64,000 nucleotides of DNA from Actinomyces oricola (lineage in GTDB: Bacteria; Actinomycetota; Actinomycetes; Actinomycetales; Actinomycetaceae): positions 1-64,000 of the forward strand of contig NZ_RYFV01000004.1 in NCBI RefSeq assembly GCF_004104015.1, read 5' to 3'. Position 1 is the stretch's first letter, and the number at the start of each line of letters is the position of its first letter. This document shows positions 8,250 to 16,714 of this stretch, in pieces. Under the pieces are notes generated by a model that had not been told where the DNA came from, did no database searches, and was given only the letters and a program-made list of their open reading frames with translations. A program made the translations under genes and the position numbers.

Positions 8250-9122
8250 TCACGGGAGCGCGTCGGCGTAAGGGCCGAAGTCGACCAGGTGCGGCTTATG
8301 GTTCATTCTCTTGTCTAGGGGAGGAAGCTCCATGTAGTCACCGTAGGTGCGGCGCAGAAGCGCATCATAGTGGCGGGCGAGCTTGACCGTGATCCCCTCG
8401 AAGGGGACATCAAGGGCCGGATAGAGCTCTTCCCTGGTAACGACCCAGTTCTGCGGATCGCGCATGGTGAAGTCGGCCATGCGCCCGGTCTCCTCGTTCT
8501 CATAGCGCCGCACGGCCTTCTCCCAGCGGGCCTGAAGGAATCTGGGGGTCACGTGCAGGCAGCGCATGAGCCAGTGGGCCGCCGTGGTCGCGGTATAGAT
8601 CATGGCGCGCTTGGGTCCAGTAATACCAATGAGGTAGGGCCTGGGGGTCCCCAGGAGGAACAGCAGCCGGCCCCAAATCCAACTCCGGCGACTCATGGCG
8701 CGGAACGCCCGGGGCGACAGCGGAATGTTGTCGACGGGGAGGATGTCGAGGAAGAACGGCATGCGGTACGCCGAGTCCTTGGCGAACTCGGGGATGAGCA
8801 GGGTGCCGGTAAGCACCATCTTGGTGAACATGAAGGGGAAGTCCGGGACGGTGCGGGTGTTGTCCAACCGGTAGTCCGGCCCCAGGAGCGCCGGCGCCTC
8901 CTTAAGGAACCGCTCGTAGTCGGCGCGCGTCATGAGCACGTCGGCGTCGTCATCCCAGGGGATGAATCCCTGATGGCGCACCGCCCCGATCGCGGTGCCG
9001 CCGTACACCACATACGGGATGTCCAGCTGGCGGCACACGCGATCGAACTCCCCGAGGATCCTCGTGATCAGGACATGAATCCGGTCCAGGAGCAGTGAGT
9101 CGGCGGAGTCATTAGGCGTCAT
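8250..9122 (-). CDS. licD: LicD family phosphocholine transferase (second of two adjacent)
   Basis: A 290-residue paralogue of the neighbouring LicD. It shares VYGGTAIGAVRHQGFIPW and the DDDADV acidic motif, then diverges (LMTRADYERFLKEAP and onward). Both end with a PPxxxRxNHxPxxVDFGP-like tail, so they arose by duplication. The ATG at 9122 was chosen for a TGGGA about 6 bases upstream; an ATG two codons earlier (9128) is equally possible. It lies about 100 bases after licB, with no obvious terminator between. Its role is transfer of phosphocholine from CDP-choline to a cell-surface glycan precursor, inferred from family and operon. Confidence 0.85.
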   Translation of the reverse strand: MTPNDSADSLLLDRIHVLITRILGEFDRVCRQLDIPYVVYGGTAIGAVRHQGFIPWDDDADVLMTRADYERFLKEAPALLGPDYRLDNTRTVPDFPFMFTKMVLTGTLLIPEFAKDSAYRMPFFLDILPVDNIPLSPRAFRAMSRRSWIWGRLLFLLGTPRPYLIGITGPKRAMIYTATTAAHWLMRCLHVTPRFLQARWEKAVRRYENEETGRMADFTMRDPQNWVVTREELYPALDVPFEGITVKLARHYDALLRRTYGDYMELPPLDKRMNHKPHLVDFGPYADALP

Positions 9123-9220
9123 GCGCATCCCATCAACAGAAAGGCCCTCCCCCTGCGGGCGGGATCCTTCGGCCCATACTCTCACAGGCTCTCACAGGCG
9201 CCCGCAGGGCGAGGTTGTGC

Positions 9221-10201
9221 TCAACTCCGCGCGGTCAGGCGGTCTTCTTCGGGATTCTTCGGGCCGGGCGCCGACCGGAGCGTGGCGAACCTCAGTTCCT
9301 TCCAGTCGGAGGTCGCCGCCAGGACCGTGCCCGTGAGGATGACCACGCAGCAGGCGATCTGCAGGGGGGTCGGCACGGTGCCCTGCAGCACCAGGGCGAA
9401 GATGACCGCCCACGCCGAGTAGGAGATGTTCAGGGCCATCCCCCGGGAGGCGCCGATCGTGCCCAGCGCCTTGTAGTAGAAGAGGTATGAGGTGGTGCCC
9501 GCGATGGCGGCCAGGGCGATGATCCCGGTGGCCGGTGTGAGGGCCGCGTGGGCGGAGAAGCCGAGGGCCCCCGCGATCGGGGCCACCACGAGGAGGTAGG
9601 CCAGACCCGAGGTCGTCTGCCGGATCTGCAGGGCGGTCTCGTTGTCCACGGAGTCATCGCGCATACCCCAGGTGAGGATGACCGCCTCGGAGCCCCAGCC
9701 GAAAACGCAGGCCAGCGCCGCGACGATCCCCAGGATCGCGTTGCCGTCGCCGGCGTCGGCGGAGGAGGACCAACCGATGGCGATGATCGCGGCCAGGGCC
9801 ACGAGGAGGGCCACGATCTGGCGCGGCCTCATGCGCTCGCCGAGGATGAGGAAGGCGAGCAGGGTGCCCAGGGCCGGGTAGAAGGTGGAGATGATCGCCG
9901 TATAGGAGGGTCCGATGTTGTTGATGGCGATGAGGTAACCGCTCATGCCGACCGGCCCGCCGAGCAGGGCGGCCAGCACCACGACCCGCCCCGAGCGCGT
10001 GCGCAGCGCAGCGAGGGTGTGACCCAGGCGCCCGCGCGCTCCCATGTAGGCCACGAGGAGCAGCGCTGAGATCACGTCGTGGATGAGCGCGCTCGCGATG
10101 GGGGCCTGCGAGGCCCCGAGGAAGGGGGCCAGGGCGACGGCCATGGCCAGGATGACGGTGTCGAGGCCCCAGGTGGCCCCGCTGAGGATTCCGTATTTCA
10201 T
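9221..10201 (-). CDS. licB: EamA/DMT-family transporter, probable choline permease (LicB-like)
   Basis: A 326-residue protein with about ten hydrophobic helices in two repeated halves, the EamA/DMT architecture. The start MKYGILSGATWGLDT is like LicB choline importers of Haemophilus and Streptococcus. Its ATG overlaps the stop of the upstream LicA-LicC fusion by 4 bases (ATGA, 10198-10201), so uptake and activation of the substrate are translated together. Position between the kinase/cytidylyltransferase and the licD genes reproduces the licABCD order of function. Substrate specificity is inferred; DMT proteins also carry other small metabolites. Confidence 0.8.
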   Translation of the reverse strand: MKYGILSGATWGLDTVILAMAVALAPFLGASQAPIASALIHDVISALLLVAYMGARGRLGHTLAALRTRSGRVVVLAALLGGPVGMSGYLIAINNIGPSYTAIISTFYPALGTLLAFLILGERMRPRQIVALLVALAAIIAIGWSSSADAGDGNAILGIVAALACVFGWGSEAVILTWGMRDDSVDNETALQIRQTTSGLAYLLVVAPIAGALGFSAHAALTPATGIIALAAIAGTTSYLFYYKALGTIGASRGMALNISYSAWAVIFALVLQGTVPTPLQIACCVVILTGTVLAATSDWKELRFATLRSAPGPKNPEEDRLTARS

Positions 10202-12033
10202 GCCGTCCTCCTGACCTTGGCGCCGACGCTAGGAGCGGGGGCGGCCAGGAGGGGCTCGTCGCCTTCGTAGGAGGCCAGCAATGCGTCGACGTAATCGACC
10301 GCATGGCGGTAGTAGATGAAAAGCCACTCGCCGACGTCGTCGCCCTCGGCCTCCTTGGCCAGGGACCACACGTACCAGCACCAGCCCGCCAGGACCACAT
10401 AGGACCAGAAATGGCGCCGTTCAACGGCGGTGGGGGTCTGTCCGAAGTAGGCTCCCAGAGCCGTCTCGGCCTGCTCGGCGGTAAGTTCGGCACACACGAC
10501 GAGGGTCCCGAAGTCGCTGGCGACATCGGACATGCCGGCGTACTCCCAGTCAATGAGGTCAATGTGCCCGGACTCGTCCACGAGGAAGTTCAGGGGGAAG
10601 AAGTCATTGTGGCTGGGAGTGATGGGGAAACCGTCGGCGTCGGCGTAGGACTTCAATCGCATGACCTTGTCCCGCAGCTCGAAATAGCCGGGGACGTCAA
10701 TGGGGCCGTAGTGCTCAAGCAACTTCTCATAGGCGATCCCCTCCTGGACGAAGTCGAAGGTCCGGGACAGCTGTGCGCCACTGTCATGGAGCTCGCGGTC
10801 CATGACCATGGCCCGCTCGAGTTCTCCGGGCCGAGTGGGTTCCAGGTTGCGCGAGCCGCAGATGAAGTGGGATATCTTCCAGCCCTTGACCGGGTCGCCG
10901 GTGAGGAAGGTGCGGTCCAGGCCGAGTCGGCCGGCCAGGTGCAGGGCCTCGAACTCGGCGCCCCGATTGACGATCTTGTCTGTGCCGACGCCGGGGTGAC
11001 GGTAAACGTACTCCTTGTCCCCCACCGTGAAGTGGCAGGAGAGGTTGGTGATCCCCTGCTTGAGCGGGTAGAGGTCGTGAATCTCCGTCTTGGCGCAGCC
11101 CAGCACGGCGGTTATGTTGTCGAAGACTTCGGAGTCCACGTTCTCCAGGAACAGGGGGTCGAAGTCGCGGATCTCATCGACCGAGTCGAACTCGTTAATG
11201 ACGCCGGCCGGGTAGCGGCGGATGACCATGTCGAGGTCCTTAATGTGCTCAAGGTAGATCGACTCCCAGAGCTTGGGCGCCGTCTCGGGCTGGTGGTAGA
11301 CCTCCTCCAGGACGCGGCGGAAGGTAGCCGAGAACTCACGATCGAAGTAGACGTGGCCGAGCATGGTCCAGGCGTCATGACCGCCGATGGTGGCCCCCGT
11401 GATCCGATCGTTCGCCCCGGTGACCAGGCACCACTCGGGTGTGGGGCCCTCGGCGTATTGGGCGGAGTAGTAGGCCTTGTAGACATGGGACTCGAAGGGG
11501 TTGACCGTGAAGTAGTCGTCGGAGGAGCACACGTAGGTATTGCCCAGGCCCTCTCGAACCACCCATAGGGAGCCGTTGTTGTTCCTCTGGACGTAGTCGT
11601 CGTTGACGACGATCCGCACCCCGAACTGCTCGGCCAGATAGAAGAAGTACTCCTTCTTGTAGCCGACCACAAGCGTGACGTCGGCGATCCCGGCCTCGTG
11701 CAGCTGCTTGATCTGCCTCTCGACCAGGACCTCTCCGTGCACGCGCAGCGTGCCCTTGGGGCGCTCGTAGGAGATTGGGGCCAGGCGCTGCGACAACCCG
11801 GCGGCCATAATGACCGCGTTGTCCACCCGGTAGGGCTCCAGCGCACTCCTACCGGACTCGGTAATGCGTCGCTCGGCAATGTGCCCGAGTGCCTCGCACT
11901 CCCTGACCACCGCGTTCACGCTCCCCAGGGACAAGCCCGTGGAGGCGTGGATCTGGCGCTGGGTGAGCGCGGCATCCGCTCGGAGGAGCGCGTACAGGAC
12001 GTCGAACTGGGGCTGCGAGAGCGTACCCGCCAT
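10198..12033 (-). CDS. Winged-helix / CTP:phosphocholine cytidylyltransferase / choline kinase fusion (LicC-LicA)
   Basis: A 611-residue three-domain protein. Residues 1-65 form a winged helix-turn-helix (LTQRQIHASTGLSLGSVNAV). About 70-310 is a sugar-nucleotidyltransferase-type domain with VIMAAGLSQRLAPISYERPK, like LicC. About 320-590 is a choline/aminoglycoside-kinase fold with GITNLSCHF near its start, HNDFFPLN and LIDWEYAG, like LicA. One polypeptide would thus phosphorylate choline, convert it to CDP-choline and, through the N-terminal domain, possibly sense substrate and control transcription. The ATG at 12033 follows AGGTGG; an upstream GTG at 12045 is less likely. First gene of the lic operon; its start is preceded by repeated GTTCRAG sites. 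Such fusions occur in other Gram-positive lic loci; the choline specificity is inferred. Confidence 0.88.
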   Translation of the reverse strand: MAGTLSQPQFDVLYALLRADAALTQRQIHASTGLSLGSVNAVVRECEALGHIAERRITESGRSALEPYRVDNAVIMAAGLSQRLAPISYERPKGTLRVHGEVLVERQIKQLHEAGIADVTLVVGYKKEYFFYLAEQFGVRIVVNDDYVQRNNNGSLWVVREGLGNTYVCSSDDYFTVNPFESHVYKAYYSAQYAEGPTPEWCLVTGANDRITGATIGGHDAWTMLGHVYFDREFSATFRRVLEEVYHQPETAPKLWESIYLEHIKDLDMVIRRYPAGVINEFDSVDEIRDFDPLFLENVDSEVFDNITAVLGCAKTEIHDLYPLKQGITNLSCHFTVGDKEYVYRHPGVGTDKIVNRGAEFEALHLAGRLGLDRTFLTGDPVKGWKISHFICGSRNLEPTRPGELERAMVMDRELHDSGAQLSRTFDFVQEGIAYEKLLEHYGPIDVPGYFELRDKVMRLKSYADADGFPITPSHNDFFPLNFLVDESGHIDLIDWEYAGMSDVASDFGTLVVCAELTAEQAETALGAYFGQTPTAVERRHFWSYVVLAGWCWYVWSLAKEAEGDDVGEWLFIYYRHAVDYVDALLASYEGDEPLLAAPAPSVGAKVRRTA

Positions 12034-12289
12034 AGAAGCCACCACCTGTTCAAGAGAAGGTCAACTGATTGCGTGTTCGAGACTAGCACTCGAACTCACG
12101 ATCTTGAACTTCAGTTTGTGTCGGCTGCCTCTCACGGCCGCCCGTCGGCCTCGCCGGCGCCACCGGCCGCCCTACGCCGTCGACCCCACCCCCGGGACCG
12201 GCCACCGGGGGCGTTAGACTCATCTGCGACCCGGCCCTCCGACGCAGGCGCATCCATGACCAACGCCGACCAACAAGGACTATCGCCCT
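12034..12289. other. Divergent intergenic region between lic operon and rmlCD
   Basis: 256 bases separating two divergent starts. The left third holds the predicted lic promoter/operator. In the right half a -10-like TAGACT at 12215-12220 could serve rmlCD on the plus strand, giving a leader of about 60 bases. AAGGA precedes the rmlCD ATG. The middle (12120-12200) is C-rich and featureless. Confidence 0.45.
12048..12109 (-). promoter_or_regulatory. Predicted lic operon promoter with four GTTCRAG operator half-sites
   Basis: On the minus strand a -10-like TAGTCT (12080-12085) sits 17 bases after a weak -35-like TTCAAG (12103-12108). The 7-mer GTTCRAG or its complement occurs four times: 12048-12054, 12075-12081, 12089-12095 and 12103-12109. 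The two central copies form a perfect inverted repeat with a 7-base spacer that overlaps the -10 box. This is a natural operator layout for a repressor, and the encoded protein itself carries a winged helix. The sites are read directly from the sequence; the regulator assignment is inference. Confidence 0.5.
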
Positions 12290-13723
12290 ATGACTAAGAC
12301 CAAGACCCTGGGCATTGAGCCCACTCCGATCCCCGGGTTCCTGCGGATCGACCTGAGCGTTCACGGTGACAACCGGGGCTGGTTCAAGGAGAACTGGCAA
12401 CGCGAGAAGATGACTGCGCTGGGCCTGCCGGACTTCGGCCCGGTTCAGAACAATGTCTCCTTCAATGATGAGGTCGGCGTCACCCGCGGTATTCACGCCG
12501 AGCCCTGGGATAAGTACGTCTCCGTGGCCACCGGCCGCGTCTTCGGCGCCTGGGTCGACCTGCGCGAGGGCCCCAGCTTCGGGACGCTCTACACCACCGA
12601 GATCGACCCCTCTGTGGCGGTCTACGTTCCCCGGGGCGTGGGCAACGCCTACCAGACACTGGAGCCGAACACCGCCTACACCTACCTGGTCAACGCCCAC
12701 TGGTCCCCCGACGTCGAGTACACCTTCCTCAATCTCGCCGACGAGACCGCCAATGTGCCCTGGCCCATACCGCTGGATGAGGCCATTATCTCGGACAAGG
12801 ACAGGGGCCACCCCCGCATGGCCGCGGTGGTGCCCTTCCCCACCCCGGAGACGACGCCCTCTCGTGGGCGCCGTGTGCTGGTCACCGGCGACAAGGGCCA
12901 GCTGGGCCGTGAGCTCATGCGCCTTCTCCCCCGTGCCGGCTACACCGCTACCGGGGTCGACCTGCCCGAGGTCGATATCTCCGACGCCGCCACCATGAGG
13001 GACTACCCCTGGGATGAGTACGACATTATTGTCAATGCCGCCGCATGGACCGACGTCGACGGTGCCGAGTCCCCCGAGGGGCGTCGCCTGTCGTGGCGGG
13101 CCAACGCCACCGGCCCGGCCAACCTCGCCCGCGCCGCCTCCCAGCACAACCTGACCCTGGTGCACATCTCCAGCGAGTACACCTTCGACGGCTCCACCGC
13201 AATCCACACCGAGGACGAGCCTCCCAGCCCATTGGGCGTCTACGGCCAGTCCAAGGCCGGTGGCGACGCCGCCGTCATGGGCACCCCCCGCCACTACCTG
13301 GTGCGCACCTCCTGGGTCGTGGGCGAGGGCAAGAACTTCGCCAAGACCATGGCGGCGCTGGCCGCTAAGGGCGTGGACCCCACGGTGGTCAGCGACCAAG
13401 TGGGCCGCCTCACCTTCACCGCCGACCTGGCGGCAGGCATCATCCACCTGCTGTCCAGCGGCGCGGAGCACGGCACCTACAATCTCTCCGGCGAAGGGCC
13501 AGTGGTCTCCTGGTGCGACATTGCCAAGCGCGTCTATCAGCTCACGGGCCATGACCCGAACCGCGTCACCCCGGTCAGCACCGAGGAGTACTTCGCGGGC
13601 CGGGACGTCGCCCCCCGCCCACTGAGTTCCACCCTGGACTTGAGCAAGATCGAAGCCACCGGCTTCACCCCGGCCAACTCCATGGAGCGCCTGGACACCT
13701 ACATGGCCGCCCTCCAAGCCTGA
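12290..13723 (+). CDS. rmlCD: Bifunctional dTDP-4-dehydrorhamnose 3,5-epimerase / reductase (RmlC-RmlD fusion)
   Basis: A 477-residue fusion catalysing the last two steps of dTDP-L-rhamnose synthesis. Residues 1-180 are an RmlC cupin (GFLRIDLSVHGDNRGWFKE, then NNVSFNDEVGVTRGIHAEPW with the catalytic His, then VYVPRGVGNAYQTLEPNTAYTY). Residues about 193-477 are an RmlD short-chain reductase with VTGDKGQLGREL as nucleotide-binding loop and YGQSKAGGD as YxxxK. Fusions of this type occur in several Actinobacteria. RmlB is about 11 kb downstream on the same strand; RmlA is not in the window. Together with RgpF-type enzymes and GT2 rhamnosyltransferase-like proteins this indicates a rhamnose-containing wall glycan. 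Confidence 0.92.
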   Translation: MTKTKTLGIEPTPIPGFLRIDLSVHGDNRGWFKENWQREKMTALGLPDFGPVQNNVSFNDEVGVTRGIHAEPWDKYVSVATGRVFGAWVDLREGPSFGTLYTTEIDPSVAVYVPRGVGNAYQTLEPNTAYTYLVNAHWSPDVEYTFLNLADETANVPWPIPLDEAIISDKDRGHPRMAAVVPFPTPETTPSRGRRVLVTGDKGQLGRELMRLLPRAGYTATGVDLPEVDISDAATMRDYPWDEYDIIVNAAAWTDVDGAESPEGRRLSWRANATGPANLARAASQHNLTLVHISSEYTFDGSTAIHTEDEPPSPLGVYGQSKAGGDAAVMGTPRHYLVRTSWVVGEGKNFAKTMAALAAKGVDPTVVSDQVGRLTFTADLAAGIIHLLSSGAEHGTYNLSGEGPVVSWCDIAKRVYQLTGHDPNRVTPVSTEEYFAGRDVAPRPLSSTLDLSKIEATGFTPANSMERLDTYMAALQA

Positions 13724-13857
13724 GCTGAGCCGCTGGGCCCCGCCGAGCCACCGCTCCACTCAGGCCCGGCGAGTCCCGCCCGGCCTCCACAGCGAGACAA
13801 CTGAGGAGGGCAGGGCCTTCTTCGCCCCGGCCTCCTCCCCCTCCCCCGGGAGGGGTA

Positions 13858-15552
13858 TCAGGTCCGCACGGTCGGCTGCGGCCCCCCATTGTCGGTACTG
13901 GCGTCATCGTCGGTACTGGCGGTATTGGCCGCATCGATGACGACGGGTGCGGGGGCGCCGGCGTCGTCGCCGTCCCCCGTGTCAACGTCGGCAGGGGCAT
14001 GCCGCCGCATGCGGGTGAGCAGTACTGCCGGGCGCAGACTCAGCAGGCTCCCGTGACGGTCAGGACCTGTACGCGCCAGCACGACCCCCACGACAATGGC
14101 GATGAAGTAGAAGACGGTGGCGGCCCTCCACACGGTCATGGGAGAAACCGGTAGGTCCCACCACCACGCCGGATTGAAATTGAGGTTGAAGAGCAAGTCG
14201 TCGTCGGGGTCGCGAACCCCGTGGGTGTAGCGGTGCAGCAGCTCGTGGATCGCAACGGAGTGCACCAGCACTGATGCACCGACTAGCAGCGCCACCTGAG
14301 ACCTGGACAGCACGGGCCCCTCACGCGGCCTGTCCAACCATATGAGGAAGAAGACCGCCAGCAGCGGCAGCATATAGCGCGGCTGGTATTGGAAAGTGCG
14401 CACGAACCCCTGTTGCATGGACACCAGCAGCGGGACTCCCGCCAGCGCCCCGACAACGGTGAGCGCGGACAGGAGCTTGCGCCAGGTCAGCATCCCCGCC
14501 CCCAGGAAGACAGCCGCACCGGCCACAGCAATGGCAATAACAGTGACGAGCCCGTCAAGCGGGACGTCGAACCAGCCCGCCCCCCAGCGGCGGCCGTAGA
14601 ACCCGGCGAAGTACTCCGGGAGGGTCCGCAGGTTGGACATCAGCCTGGCGTGGGCCGGCATATCAAAGGGCGGGGGCGCCGGCTCCAAGGCCCGCGACTG
14701 ACCGGTGTGCGACATAATCCACACGCCAATGCCGCTGGCGCACGCCGCCACGAGTGTCTGAACTAGAAGATCGCGGCGCCACCGCACACCGATGAGCACC
14801 GCCAGGGACGCCACGAAGATGAAGAAGGACGAGTCGCCGCGGGAGGTGAAGGACAGTAGCGCTCCCACCAGGGCCAGGCCCAGCAACACCCAGCGCCGGC
14901 GCCCCTGGGCCCTGACCGACGCGTAGAGCCCCGCAGCGTAGGCGAACACACCGGTTAAAGCCCATGAGCTGGGGTTGTTCGAGGCTATGAAGTACACCCC
15001 CATGGGGATCCACGACACGCACATGGCCAGCACATAGCTCTCCCTCATCCGGACGGGGATGCGCACTCCCAGCGCCCCCAGGAGCGCGACCGCGATCACC
15101 ACATTGACCATGCGCATAATGAGCACGGACTCATTGACGCTCTCCCTAATGAGAAGGTGATGAAAACGGTAGTACCCGATGGGGTAGTTCCCGTCGTCAT
15201 AGCGGGCGCTGTAGGTCGTCTCGCGGTCCGACATCGACAGGCGGCACGCCGCGGACTTCTCCGGATGGAAGGCGAAGCAGGGGGCGCCCTCGGCAATGGT
15301 CTCAGGGACGCGCACCTCAACCCGCCCATCAATGACCGCGGTCTGGCAGCCCGATGAGGCCACGGGACGGGGGCACCAGATGCTGCCCAGGTGGTACTCG
15401 TCATCAGGCGAGCCGGCAACCGGCGAGGCCAGCACCCAACTCACACCGGTCGCCAGCAGCGCCATGACCACCAATGCGCCGCAAACCCACCGGCGTCGGC
15501 GTCGCACGCGTGCTGTGGTGCGATCCGCGTCCACCTGCTCTGTCCCGGACAT
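13858..15552 (-). CDS. DUF2142 family multi-spanning membrane protein
   Basis: A 564-residue protein with a basic N-terminus (RVRRRRRW), a first span, a large external loop and then about ten further spans, ending in a charged, Asp/Thr-rich cytoplasmic tail. The PDDEYHLGSIW segment after the first span is the acidic signature of DUF2142, a GT-C-like family found in polysaccharide loci. The ATG at 15552 is chosen because GGAAGGTGG lies just upstream, replacing a longer alternative start at 15588. It likely transfers sugars from polyprenyl-phosphate donors outside the membrane; no activity can be read directly. It is convergent with rmlCD and divergent from wzm. Confidence 0.7.
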   Translation of the reverse strand: MSGTEQVDADRTTARVRRRRRWVCGALVVMALLATGVSWVLASPVAGSPDDEYHLGSIWCPRPVASSGCQTAVIDGRVEVRVPETIAEGAPCFAFHPEKSAACRLSMSDRETTYSARYDDGNYPIGYYRFHHLLIRESVNESVLIMRMVNVVIAVALLGALGVRIPVRMRESYVLAMCVSWIPMGVYFIASNNPSSWALTGVFAYAAGLYASVRAQGRRRWVLLGLALVGALLSFTSRGDSSFFIFVASLAVLIGVRWRRDLLVQTLVAACASGIGVWIMSHTGQSRALEPAPPPFDMPAHARLMSNLRTLPEYFAGFYGRRWGAGWFDVPLDGLVTVIAIAVAGAAVFLGAGMLTWRKLLSALTVVGALAGVPLLVSMQQGFVRTFQYQPRYMLPLLAVFFLIWLDRPREGPVLSRSQVALLVGASVLVHSVAIHELLHRYTHGVRDPDDDLLFNLNFNPAWWWDLPVSPMTVWRAATVFYFIAIVVGVVLARTGPDRHGSLLSLRPAVLLTRMRRHAPADVDTGDGDDAGAPAPVVIDAANTASTDDDASTDNGGPQPTVRT

Positions 15553-15878
15553 GGCGCCACCTTCCCTAATAGACAACGGTGTATCCATTGTCAGCCACGC
15601 AGATTACCTTAGGTTAGCCACAGAGGGCTCACAGCGGAACAGCGCCGCTGGGCGCGCCGCCAGGAGCTGTCCCCATTGGGTCCTGATGCCCACGGCTCCT
15701 GATACTCATCAGGGGCAAGGGTTGCGGCCGACCTCACCGCAGCACGACCTGGCCGTGCTCCTCCGGTGACCTAGACTGACTCGGTCGCCGACTGAGGCCG
15801 GCTCAGGACGCTCAGGACATCGAGCAGGTGACAGCGACATCACGACCATCCCAGCATCATCCCGACGCGAGCGAAGGC
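15553..15878. other. Divergent promoter region between DUF2142 gene and wzm
   Basis: 326 bases without a gene. On the plus strand TAGACT at 15772-15777 is a plausible -10 for the ABC exporter operon. On the minus strand the moderately AT-rich stretch at 15570-15615 probably holds the DUF2142-gene promoter. TTAGGTTAGCC at 15609-15619 equals half of a DtxR/IdeR iron box, but the other half is absent. Nothing else stands out. Confidence 0.35.
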
Positions 15879-16712
15879 ATGACCCAGAAGACAGACATAC
15901 GCACGCCTCTACCGCTCATGCAGCAGTGGGCCCTCATTAACGCCTTCGGCCAACGCGACCTGAAGGCGAAGTTCAACGGCACGCTCCTGGGGTGGCTGTG
16001 GTCGCTCGTGGTGCCACTGGCGACACTGGGCATCTACACCCTCATTTTCGGTGGGTTGTTCAAGATGCAGGTGCCCGGCGTCACCGACCGGCACGCGGGC
16101 ATCTCCTTGTTCGCCGTGTGGCTCTTCGCCGGGTTGGCCATCTGGGGCTACTTCCAGAACTCCATCAACGCCGGCATTAACGGCCTACTGTCCACTGGCG
16201 GCCTACTCCAGAAGGTGTACTTCCCGTCCTACGCCCCGGTCCTGGGCGCCGGGCTGGCGGTAGGAACGCAGTCCGCCATTGAGGGCGCTCTGCTGCTCGT
16301 GGTTCTGGCCCTATTGCGGCACGCCGCCTGGTCCTGGCTCCTGCTGCCCGTCTTCCTGGTTATTTTGGCCGTCTTCGTTCAGGCGGTCGCCGTCGTCCTG
16401 GCGGTATGGAATGTCTACGTGCGCGACCTCGCCCAACTCGTCGGGGTCATCCTCCAACTCATGTTCTACGCCACCCCCATTATCTACTCGGTCGCCATTG
16501 TGCCCGAGATCTTATGGGGGCTTCCCGTCCAGTTCATAGTCGCCCACATGCCCATTGCTGAGTTCATTGACCTTTTCCGCACGATCACTTACGGCGGTGA
16601 AACTGGCACCTGGACCGCCTGGGCGGCCTGCGCCGGCTGGGCCCTAGCGGCCACGGCCTGCGCCACCTGGGCGCACCGCCGCTGGGGGGCCGACCTGGGA
16701 GAGAGGATTTGA
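15879..16712 (+). CDS. wzm: Polysaccharide ABC exporter permease (Wzm)
   Basis: A 277-residue ABC-2 permease with six predicted spans. QWALINAFGQRDLKAKFNGT, then LLGWLWSLVVPL is the standard opening of Wzm/TagG-type O-antigen and teichoic-acid permeases. The next gene, read through a 2-base gap, is its Wzt ATPase. It forms the channel that exports a completed lipid-linked polysaccharide. The ATG at 15879 begins the conserved part; a GTG at 15828 would add 17 polar residues and cannot be excluded because neither has a strong ribosome site. The presence of an ABC exporter next to RgpF-type proteins matches the rhamnan-type pathway. Confidence 0.88.
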   Translation: MTQKTDIRTPLPLMQQWALINAFGQRDLKAKFNGTLLGWLWSLVVPLATLGIYTLIFGGLFKMQVPGVTDRHAGISLFAVWLFAGLAIWGYFQNSINAGINGLLSTGGLLQKVYFPSYAPVLGAGLAVGTQSAIEGALLLVVLALLRHAAWSWLLLPVFLVILAVFVQAVAVVLAVWNVYVRDLAQLVGVILQLMFYATPIIYSVAIVPEILWGLPVQFIVAHMPIAEFIDLFRTITYGGETGTWTAWAACAGWALAATACATWAHRRWGADLGERI

Positions 16713-16714
16713 GC

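Noticed and set aside
10303-11568. 421-codon open frame on the plus strand opposite the licC-licA fusion
   Set aside because: Antisense shadow with low-complexity composition. The same explanation covers long open frames opposite rmlB, the WbsX gene, the 2-epimerase and the wbpB/wbpE-like genes.
12083-13759. 558-codon open frame on the minus strand opposite rmlCD
   Set aside because: It is an antisense shadow of high-GC coding sequence. It is Gly/Val/Asp-rich without any domain, and the plus strand has a clear enzyme fusion.
15609-15619. Possible DtxR/IdeR iron box (TTAGGTTAGCC)
   Set aside because: Only the left half matches. The mirrored half TAACCTAA is absent, so a functional site is unlikely.
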